The position numbers and the translations under genes were made by a program. Shown in pieces: positions 56,385-64,000 of a stretch of 64,000 nt of DNA; the first letter of the stretch is position 1; every line of letters begins with the position of its first letter. The notes under the pieces were generated by a model, which saw nothing but the letters and a program-made list of their open reading frames with translations, was not told the origin of the DNA and made no database searches. The stretch is taken from contig CM043959.1 of the NCBI GenBank assembly GCA_014529385.2, positions 90,734,529-90,798,528 of the forward strand. The letters are read 5' to 3'. Origin of the DNA: Adiantum capillus-veneris (Eukaryota; Streptophyta; Polypodiopsida; Polypodiales; Pteridaceae).

Positions 56385-57979
56385 TGTAACATTTAATGGC
56401 CTAATAACTTATGTGTAGCGGAAATTAGCATGAACATAGTGGGCATTTCATTAGAGTAGATTCCTAATGAGAATTACAAGAGTGCTTGGGTGGAGAGAGC
56501 AACAAAAAGCATAACACCTAGTTAGATAGCATCGACAATACTTTCAAAAGAGAGAGCAATTAAGCTATTGACAACAATTGAGGACTGGATTTTCATGGAG
56601 CCGGTCCCCCCTCCAAAAGGCTTTGTATTATGGTTTCTCCCATCAAGAGAGACATTGTACAATACAATTCTTTGTGTTCCTTCAAGACTAGCTAGTGCAA
56701 TGAATATGGAAACTTCATGCACTAAGCAAAACACTTAACAAACACAACTTGAATTATCCCCTTTCTCAGACCCAAGACCTCACACACCTTCGAAGATGGT
56801 GAGAGCTAGCAGGGTATGAGAGTAGATTGAGAGGAAGAAGGAGTATCTTACGAGAAAGATGTACATCTCCTCACATAATCACTCATATGTAGCATAACTT
56901 ATCTTAGTAATTAGCTTGGTAGAGGAGATGAGCATGCATTGAAGCTTGGCTCTTGGTTGGATCTGCATCCACATGCCAAGACAGTGTTGATGTAGGCTTA
57001 TATCTCACAAGCTTGGAGTAGGTGATGAGTTCTCCATTAAAGCTTGGGAAGAGATAGTCTTCTCTTTCTTCACACATGAGCTTGTGTGAGTGTGTGTGTG
57101 TGATAATGCCTTGCAAAAATCAGCCCCCTCTCTCTCTTGGGCGAGCCCTCTTGCTAAATGCTCTTCCTGAAGCCTCATTGGCCCTCCCCAAGTCAAGCCA
57201 ATTACAATTAAGCAGCTTAAGTGATAGCCTTCTGACATGTGTCCCCCTTTCCCCTTTTGTGAGAGCTTTAGGTAATTAAATAATTAAACTAAACTCTCAT
57301 TGGACCCCTTTTCCTCCTGGCCAATAGGAATCAGGCAAGCCATGGGGCTCCTGAATGCTCATTGGACCCCTTGGGAGACTGTCCAATAGTCTTCTAGGAG
57401 ACTTAATTCTCATTGGTTTCTTTTATTAAATGTTTTTAAATTAATTAAACTAGATTTACTCTAGCTTAATTTTCATTGGTCCACTTCAAGGGTCATCCAA
57501 TAGAAATTGGGCACACCTTGTGGGCATCTGGCCTAGGGAGCTGACATGTGTCCCTCATTCCCTTTGTGTAAAGGGAGCCTCTCTGTGTGTGTGTGTGTGT
57601 GGCTTTCTCTCTCATCCCCTACCTTTAGGGCTCGCCCCCTCCCATGTAGGGATGTGCAAAGACTTTTAGGGCACACACAAAGCATCCAATTTTCCCTAGG
57701 GTTGACCTTTGGACACAACCTTTGAATTTTGGAACCTTAGCATTTTGGAAGTCTTAATGGGCTGAACCTTAGGGTCTTTTTAGCCCATTGTTGCACATGG
57801 CTCTTTTGCAGATGGCCCCCCCTTTGGATCCCTATTTTCCCTCCTTTGGATCCCTACTGTGGCCGGTTTGCTAGCTTAACCAATATTCTAGCTTTTTCTC
57901 CCCTGCCCTTCCCCACATTAAATGATCAGTTTAATATGAGAAAATCATTTAGGAGAATTAGATATTGATTATTATGACA
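56385..57979 (-). repeat. 5' LTR of chromovirus copy 2
   Basis: 1595 bp, nearly identical to the 3' LTR. CCAAT cluster near 57170-57490. TTGA follows at 57980-57983. Confidence 0.95.
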
Positions 57980-58046
57980 TTGAAGTTTAAGTTGATACAA
58001 ATCTGTACCGAATTGGGCACCTGTAGCTGAGGGGACAAAAATGAAA

Positions 58047-58330
58047 TCAATGCACGCGCTTGAAGTGCTCACTTTGTGGAACGTGGCAGTCTTTTCAGAT
58101 CAGTGATCGGAGTTTTGATTGCCAAGATATTGGCCGTTAAATATTCATCGGGGGCTAGTTTCGTACCAGTTTGGTCCACTCGATCGATATGCCATCCAGT
58201 GTTTTTTGGAGCTTGGCACAACTCTAGAGGGTAGTACTCAGTGTATGGGGCTAGTAAAAAGTGACTATGCATCAATCGGCACCCGGGGCAAAAAGATATA
58301 ACAAGTTAAAGTGTGTGCCAGTTGTTGACT
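58047..58330 (+). repeat. Dispersed repeat, copy C
   Basis: Shares ordered motifs with copy A: GCTTGAAGTGCTC, GATCGGAGTTTTGATTGCCAAG, CGGGGGCTAGTTTCG, TTTTTTGGAGCTTGGCA and GCATCAATCGGCACCCGG. It lies directly upstream of the PPR relic. Confidence 0.5.
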
Positions 58331-58359
58331 ACGTGTTAGCAGATGATTTTGTGCCAATC

Positions 58360-58750
58360 TGTTGCCATGATGGTGTCCGTAGCCGAACGTGAAGGGAAGG
58401 TCTTTCATCAAATTCAATCATTTATACTTTCATCATGAAGGGGAGAGGCACCGTACCCAAGATATTGAAATGAGCAACTAAATTCATGACGATATGCTAG
58501 CAGAGGGCTTTAGGAGGACATCTAGAGTCCATGAATGTTTTGTTGAATTATATGCCAATTGTGGTGGCATTACGAAAGCACAAAAAGTTCTTGCTGATAT
58601 CTTTGTCTGAATGACATCTCATGGAGCGTATTGATTGTGGGATATGATAATGTTAGACAGGGGCTGCACGAGAAAGATGTTGTGCTTGGCAATTCTTTGT
58701 CGGTATGTACACCAAATGTGGTGCCCTTACAAAGTGGCTAGGCCACTCAA
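58360..58750 (+). pseudogene. Pentatricopeptide-repeat (PPR) gene relic
   Basis: Short frames in order give ADVERE-like debris then EGKVFHQIQSF (58400-58435), FVELYANCGGITKAQKVLA (58538-58595), NDISWSVLIVGY (58610-58645), HEKDVVLGNSL (58668-58702) and, one frame on, GMYTKCGALTK (58702-58735). These are the (EG)K-x-H, YAKCG-A/I-x-KAQ-V, DxxSWxxLI-GY and VLGNSLVxMYAKCG phrases of plant P/L/S-type PPR proteins, which bind organellar RNA. Stops and frameshifts separate the pieces and part of a repeat is missing. No organelle targeting region is visible. Confidence 0.75.
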
Positions 58751-59159
58751 TTAAGTTAATAGCCGCCAGCCCAAAGCTAAGGGGGTTAGTGGCCGCCCAC
58801 CAAGTCAAAGGCTGCCCAAATAATTAAATAAGGGCTTGAGTGTGGATGGGGGGAAGAACATGGCGAAGCGCGTAGGGGAGAGAAGATACGCTCATAGCGC
58901 GCGATATAAAACTAGAACGAGCAAGTCGACGAAGCGTAAAATGTTCATCACGCCATGACGGCCATTTTCAGTTTCGGCCTTGCAGAATTTTGTGCACCTC
59001 GACATCCGACACTGCCATGTCATTAGAGGTCATTTTTGCACTCCCTAGCAATGACGGCATCGTTGCTGCTAAGGGAGGAGGCAAGCTTAAAATAGGGGGT
59101 TTCGTTTTTAGTGTATGCAAGGAGAGGAAAACAATAACGTGTAAGAGGGTTGTGGGAGT
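58751..59159. other. Non-coding
   Basis: No gene recognised. 58738-58820 has three related phrases around GGCCGCC/CAAAGGCTGCCC. ORFs on both strands at 58968-59244 overlap and lack motifs. Confidence 0.35.
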
Positions 59160-59420
59160 TGTGATGTCAGGCGAGGAAGGTACAGGGAGCTCAGAAGGTG
59201 ACGAAGGCAAGCTCTCTCTTCCTCTTGCTCTCATCCTCGGCTAGAGAAGGAAGGGGCTTCAAGAGCTCAAATGGGAGAAGAACAGAGGAAAGCTCGCTCT
59301 TTCTTTCTCTCATCCTCGGTTAGAGAAGGAAGGGGATCCGAGAGCTTGAAGGGGAGAAGAACAGAGGAAAGCTCGCTCTTTCTTTCTCTCGTCCTCGGCT
59401 ACCAAAGCAAGGAGAAAAGG
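59160..59420 (+). repeat. 79-bp tandem repeat
   Basis: TCCTCGGCTAGAGAAGGAAG-type phrase recurs so that TAGAGAAGG lies at 59242 and 59321, and the next (diverged) start is at 59400. Each unit contains AGAACAGAGGAAAGCTCGCT and a CTTTCTTTCTCTC tract. Related sequence also borders the right side of the inverted repeat (60475-60550). Confidence 0.75.
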
Positions 59421-60466
59421 CATTAGGAGATTTCTGAGGTCTTTTGGAGGGTCTTTTGGAAGAGAGAGGAAAATAAGCTCCTCCAATGAGAGAAGAGCCT
59501 ACGTTACGTAGAAAAATAGATTGATATTAACAAAAATATAAAAGGTGTCTCTCTCCTCATTTAATAATCTACTGGTCCTTGAAGACGATCACTCTCTTTC
59601 ATTTAATGCGAGCACCTTTTTCAGAAGGTAGATGCGGTGCATTTGATACGGCTTACGTCATCACTAGAACTCAAAAAGTTACAAAACTATCAAGTGGTGG
59701 AAGATTTTGAAACTTTTGATACTGTCAATGCGTCCGGAACGCCCAAATATCCTAGAAATGAATGTCCAATTGCCTCGCTCCGACATCCAAAGAGGCAAAG
59801 AATGTCAAAAACCCCTAAAAGAACATTTTACTAACGGCGCATGAGAGGGCATTCCAGAATTTTGGAATGCCTCCTCGCGCGCCGTTAGTAAAAAGCCCCT
59901 TTTTTCCTCTTTTAGGGAGCTTTTTGAGAGGAAAATGTCAAAAAACCTCTGAAAAGGGGCTTTTTTGAAAGATAATTGTCCAAAAATCACTAAAAAGAGC
60001 TTTGTACTAACGGCGCGCAGAGGGGCATTCTAGAATTTTAGAATGCCTCCTCCCGCGCCTTAAGTAAAAAGCCATTTTTTTGGGTTTTTTGACATTTTTT
60101 GCCTCTCCGGATGTCGGAATGAGACAAGTAGACATTCGTTTTTAGGGTATTTTGGCGTTCCGGATGCATTGGTGGTGTCAAAAGCCTCAAAATCTATCAC
60201 TATTTGACAGTTTGTGACTTTTCAACTTTCAATGATGACGTAAGCTGCATTGAATGCGTCGCACCTGCCTCCTGAAAAAGACGCTCGCATTAAATAAAAA
60301 AGTGACCGTTTTCAAGGACGATTGGGAATATAAATCTACTTTTTAGAGTGTCTGTTGTCCTTTTGGACGTACTCACAAAGTGCAAGTGCATTTTAAAAAA
60401 AGTTTCTAGAGAGAGGAATACAATTTCTTACAAGGCCCTCCAAATGACCTCCGAAATTTTCTAATG
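59421..60466. mobile_element. Large inverted repeat, about 1.05 kb (foldback or MULE-type candidate)
   Basis: Left and right arms are diverged inverted copies. CATTAGGAGATTTCTGAGGTC (59421) pairs with GACCTCCGAAATTTTCTAATG (60446-60466). TTTAATGCGAGC (59602) pairs with GCTCGCATTAAA (60282). GCGTCCGGAACG (59731) pairs with CGTTCCGGATGC. Near the centre are two similar inner hairpins (59832-59891 and 60008-60067), each ACTAACGGCGCG...GGCATTC(C/T)AGAATTTT. No coding capacity; no confident TSD. Confidence 0.75.
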
Positions 60467-60587
60467 AAAACTGGCTATTTCTTTCTCTCGTCCTTGGCTA
60501 CCAAGGAAAGGAGAAGAGGAAAGCTTGCTCTTTCTCTCTCTCGTTCTTGGCAAGGCAAAGAAGGAAAGAATAAGGCAAACCAAAGCG

Positions 60588-60589
<2 letters not shown>
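60467..60589 (+). other. Non-coding flank related to the 79-bp repeat
   Basis: TTTCTTTCTCTCGTCCTTGG and GCTTGCTCTTTCTCTCTC repeat the phrases found left of the inverted repeat. Confidence 0.45.

Positions 60590-60643
<54 letters not shown>
60590..60643 (+). repeat. (CT)n microsatellite
   Basis: About 27 uninterrupted TC/CT units. ORFs spanning it are artefacts. Confidence 0.95.
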
Positions 60644-60645
<2 letters not shown>

Positions 60646-61160
60646 AGGCAAAGCAAAGGGTTCTTTCTCTCGTGCTTGAGAAATAAAGCTCTCAAAGGAA
60701 GAGACAAGCAAGGAGTCGAAGGCAACAAGCAAAACTTGGGTTAAAGCTCAACAAAGCGGGATTCTTTCTCTCTCTTATATTAGCAACACAAGGAAAATTT
60801 TTGCGGCAATTCAACATGTTAAGTCTTATATTCTTCAACACTGATCGCCAGCGGACATTTTGAATCATTGCAGGCTAAACTAATTTGGACTATATTTTGT
60901 AAACGATAGCTTAAACTTCTTAATTTGCAATTAATTAAGTTAACGATGCTCTTAATAGCACTGCCTTGGCTATTGTGCGTCGGATTTTATCAGCATCATA
61001 AAATTCAATTACTTCAGCACTTTGTTATTGTTTCGAAGAGGCTACTTGACAATTTTGCGATGTGGTGCATCTTTTCCTTCTCTCTTCTCCCACAGCTAGC
61101 AGCCCGCGCTGACCCGGCTCACATTTCGAGCACATATCCCCCGATAGCGTGTGGAGCGGG
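60644..61160. other. Non-coding
   Basis: AT-rich DNA with no gene that I recognise, leading into the GC-rich G-box region. Confidence 0.4.
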
Positions 61161-61676
61161 GGTGGGCAGCATGCAGCAGCCACGTGCTGCCACGAGGCCA
61201 AGGACGCTGCAGAACACGTGGCCACATATTGGCCACGCAAGCCACCTCGCGGCCATGTGTTTTTCCACGTATACCATCGGCAGCTGATGATACATGTGGC
61301 ATGCCACGTTGGCCATGTGGTCTCGCACATCGACAGCCACGTGGCATGACACGTAGCATCTTTTGATGCCATGTGTCATGCCACATGTGCTGTCGCCCAA
61401 TGACAGTACGCGTGGCACGCCAAGTGGCCACGACACTGCCGACATGGCCAACCACATGGCCTACGTGGCATGCCATGTGTACCGTCGGTTGTCGACAGTA
61501 CACGTGGCAAACCACATGGCCATGAGGCGGCCTGCATGGCATCTCCGTAGCCACGTGGTTTGTCATGGGGGGGATGCGTGGCCCTTGGGCTATGCCCCGC
61601 CTAGTGAGCATGGGGCCATGGGGCCAGGCGGGGACACACGCTGCCGCGTGGCAGCGTGTGGCCCTCGTCCACCCCA
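61161..61676. repeat. GC-rich palindromic array with five CACGTG cores
   Basis: CACGTG occurs at 61181, 61215, 61338, 61501 and 61552, embedded in recurring GTGGCATGCCA(C/T)GT and GGCCATGTGG phrases. A short stem GTACCGTCG/CGACAGTAC recurs in variant forms (61275, 61388, 61480). Units are diverged, roughly 100 bp. ORFs on all frames are long because the region is GC-rich and low in TAA/TAG; none has a domain. Confidence 0.6.
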
Positions 61677-61717
61677 CGTACACACGCACACACATGCTAA
61701 GGCTTCTATGTGTGTTG

Positions 61718-61751
<34 letters not shown>

Positions 61752-61980
61752 ACACACACACATGCCAACGCGGGGTGTGTATGTGTGTGTAGTGTCACAC
61801 ACACACGGAAGTGCGAGGTGTGTGTGTGTGTGTGTGCACGCGCATTGTGTCACACACACACAAACGCACACCCACACACGAACGCATGTCATCATACATA
61901 CACACACACACATTGCACGTCCATCACATACACACACACATAGACACGTGCACCCACCTCACACACACACACACACACAT
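61677..61980. repeat. Compound CA/TG microsatellites with inverted orientation
   Basis: CA tracts (61679-61694, 61718-61762, 61796-61806, 61850-61886, 61899-61975) alternate with TG tracts (61776-61791, 61817-61833). Facing TG and CA tracts can pair as hairpins. His/Thr and Cys/Val ORFs here are artefacts. Confidence 0.9.
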
Positions 61981-62031
61981 ATCTCGAATATAAAAAATAA
62001 ATTAAAAATAATTATTTTTTAATTTGAAAAC

Positions 62032-62040
62032 TTTATAAAG
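62032..62040 (+). promoter_or_regulatory. Possible TATA box
   Basis: TTTATAAAG lies 200 bp upstream of the ATG at 62233 and is followed by a CT-rich stretch (CTCTTCTTCATATCACTC) typical of plant 5' leaders. Confidence 0.45.
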
Positions 62041-62232
62041 AGCTTTAGAAGCTCTTCTTCATATCACTCACAACTCTTAGCTCTTCATTTTCTCATCATC
62101 TCTACTTTTTTATCTTACACTAATTTATCATTCAAGCTTTCCTTTGATCCCACTTTCTTTCTCTCAATATCTTAACTTCAATTTCTTATAAGCCATACCT
62201 TTATCTATTTTCATTAATTCTTTACATAAACC

Positions 62233-64000
62233 ATGAGAACAAGAAATCAATCCAAAAACAATGGTGCCGTGGATGAAGTTTATGTTACTACGTTGCAAGA
62301 AGTCCCTCCACGATGCACTCAAGAGAGTGAACAATCTCAAGCCTTAAGCTCTCTAGATCGGATCGTGCCCGTTGTAGCCGGTGTGGGTGGAACAACGTAA
62401 TCAAGTGGAGAATTTAGCCATCATGTGGAAACTGCTACCACAACAGAAGACATAGGAAATGAAGCGTTTGAAAATGTGATCGACAAGAATATTTATTTGG
62501 GTTGGGTGGATTCTCATAGAGCTCCCTATGATGGCAAACTTCCACGCTTACCTCTATTTTGACTTTTTTCGAGCCTCGCCATCCACACACATGATGACCA
62601 TGTGGTGGATTTGCAACTCTCCATTGGAAATAAAAGCTACCAACCAACCATGGCAATATTTATTGTAATAGAGCGGATTCCTGAGGATGATCATAAGCAA
62701 TTCTCTTGTTGTGGTCACACTTCGAGAGATTCTGCAATGTCATATGACTTGGATGAGGAGCTTCATCTAATCACCGAGCTTAATCACATGGTCGAGAAGT
62801 ACTTTGTGGTTTGGAATGGAAATCACAGATTGAAGGCATGGATGTGGTGGATGAACGAGAACGACATCCCAATTGAGAAGGCACCAAGAGTGGAGTGCGT
62901 ACTTGTCGATTTTCAACCCCATGAAACAATGGAGTCTCTATTGGTTTTGGGAATGATAAACAGGTAAATCCAATTGGTTTTGCAAATGTAAATGCATCTT
63001 ATTGTTTTTGACAATGTGTATTACATCCAGGTGTTAAACAGGGCCGCAAGGGTCTCAGTCCCTCACACCACTACACATGATATATTCATGATGAGAAAGC
63101 TAGGGTTGGCAGACCCAACTTCACTCCTACAAAATGAGCGCTTCTGGCAGTTGAGAGGGCTTTGAACTTTAGGGGTCCAAACAAATCAAAGTGGCTAAAA
63201 TTGCCAATGGCTATTCTTGCTCAACGCATTTGGAAGGTATGCTTGAAAGCAATGCTAAATGAGAATATGTTTTGATTATGAATTCTTATTGTATATGTTT
63301 TGATTGTGTCCTTAGCAAATGATAAGAAGAGTTAGATGCTATGTACAATAGTAAAACTGAAGGGTTGCCATCAGAAGGGAGTTTTGACTACGACTTGGAA
63401 CCTGACGTATACGAGCAAAGTATCGTTTTTGTGCTATCTCAAGCAGAGCAGTATTTCATGTGCAAAGGGCTTGAGATAGAAACAATTGCAAATCCAAAAA
63501 ATATCAACGACTTTTTTTTTAAATATATACCATTTACAAGCTGGGGCAAGAAGACCACCAGAACGACACCCTCTAGAGTGGAAGAGGTTGCAAGTGCACG
63601 CATTAGCCCAAAAGAGTAAGTAAATGTCATTTAAGTCTTTTGATATCTTTCTCTTTTAATTATATCACGATGGAAAAGAAGACTCCCTTTTCCTTTTCTA
63701 GGAAGTGCCGCTTAATTGACCTGCTCGAAGGTGGTGATGCAACCTTGAAAGAGAATGGCATAGGGTTGATGGAGAAGGCATGGATCCAGTGGCTTTGATA
63801 TCATGTGTATTGGTGGCAATTGGAAAGGTGGATCAAGTGATTATATCCATGAATCAATTTGTTGGTGATCTAACTTGTATCATATTATTTCCTGTAGGAG
63901 AGTGCTTGAGATGGCCAAGAAAACAGAGGGCAAGAATCAACACGTTGCCATCCAACACGAGAAGACTGAAGAGAGGCATGGTTGCACACTCGCACACACA
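62233..64000 (+). pseudogene. Decayed multi-exon gene with a GNHR (ParB/sulfiredoxin-like) motif; runs off the window
   Basis: One frame runs from ATG 62233 (MRTRNQSKNNG) to 62963, interrupted only by TAA 62398 and TGA 62560. It includes HHVETATTTEDIGNEAFEN, QLSIGNKSYQPTMAIFIVIE and FVVWNGNHRLKAWMWW (GNHR at 62818-62829). GNHR/GQHR-type motifs mark ParB- or sulfiredoxin-like folds; the link here is inference. Possible exons follow: 63031-63236 (VLNRAARVSVPHTTTHD, then RGPNKSKWLKLPMAILAQR after a frameshift); about 63328-63615 (SEGSFDYDLEPDVYEQSIVF), ending at donor GTAAGT; 63702-63798 (KCRLIDLLEGGDATLKENG) after CTAG, in matching phase; and 63898 onward (RVLEMAKKTEGKNQH). It looks like a host gene or gene-derived repeat now inactive. 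Confidence 0.6.

Larger units (their letters stand above)
49866..57979 (-). mobile_element. Chromovirus-like Ty3/gypsy retrotransposon, copy 2 (8114 bp)
   Basis: Complete outline on the minus strand: 5' LTR 57979-56385, PBS 56383-56372, leader, gag (55970), pol, polypurine tract (51473-51464), 3' LTR 51460-49866. Both LTRs are 1595 bp and differ at roughly a dozen sites by eye, so this is the youngest copy. It is damaged by one deletion of about 796 bp between the protease start and the RT palm. The rest of pol is a single open frame of 774 codons. Confidence 0.93.

Noticed and set aside
61363-62022. 219-codon and similar His/Thr-rich ORFs
   Set aside because: Produced by the palindromic GC-rich array and CA repeats.

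Overview
The window looks like intergenic, repeat-dominated nuclear DNA of a land plant. I see no intact single-copy host gene, no bacterial or organellar gene cluster and no CRISPR array. Evidence for a plant: several Ty3/gypsy lineages with plant-type PBS sites complementary to initiator tRNA-Met, a CACTA (TNP2-type) transposase relic, relics of spliced nuclear genes, and a decayed pentatricopeptide-repeat (PPR) gene. The PPR wording (KDVVLGNSL...MYTKCGAL) recalls the large PPR families of ferns, so a fern is my best guess; this rests on memory of family style, not on a search.

Layout. 1-2452: AT-rich DNA without recognisable genes. 2453-19722: tandem array of a pol-less LTR retrotransposon, LTR-gag-LTR-gag-LTR (TR-GAG-like), whose long LTRs (about 2.3 kb) carry a GC-rich 19-bp minisatellite and a small ORF. 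Its second LTR is split by a complete chromovirus-like Ty3/gypsy element (7845-16084, 5-bp TSD CTTAT); its third LTR ends in a truncated LTR of the same chromovirus (19723-20434). 20435-33084: gene-poor DNA with a three-unit tandem array of long hairpins (24.2-25.1 kb), a purine tract (26.9-27.1 kb) and a 106-bp minisatellite (30.2-30.6 kb). 33085-35330: CACTA transposase relic on the minus strand, flanked on both sides by about 170-bp repeats that each fold into a hairpin. 36127-41683: decayed Tat/Athila-like Ty3/gypsy element on the minus strand. 41684-47274: third, heavily decayed chromovirus copy, itself carrying a 245-bp MITE candidate. 47837-49140: minus-strand pseudogene with a SWIM zinc finger and a poly(A) signal. 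49866-57979: second large chromovirus copy, minus strand, with two 1595-bp LTRs. 57980-58750: PPR relic and a dispersed repeat. 59160-61980: a 79-bp tandem repeat, a 1.05-kb inverted repeat, (CT)n, a GC-rich G-box/palindrome array and (CA)n tracts. 62032 to the right edge: decayed multi-exon gene with a GNHR (ParB/sulfiredoxin-like) motif.

How the parts relate. The two large chromovirus copies have damage in different places: copy 1 has a nonsense codon in gag and lacks RNase H and the integrase N-terminus; copy 2 lacks the end of protease and most of RT. Neither looks autonomous. The TR-GAG units encode only Gag-like protein, so mobility would need enzymes supplied in trans. The most unusual structures are the LTR-borne ORF and minisatellite of the TR-GAG array, the CACTA-associated hairpin repeats, the array of nine CCAAT boxes in the chromovirus LTR, the RS-rich insert in its Gag, and the large inverted repeat at 59.4-60.5 kb.
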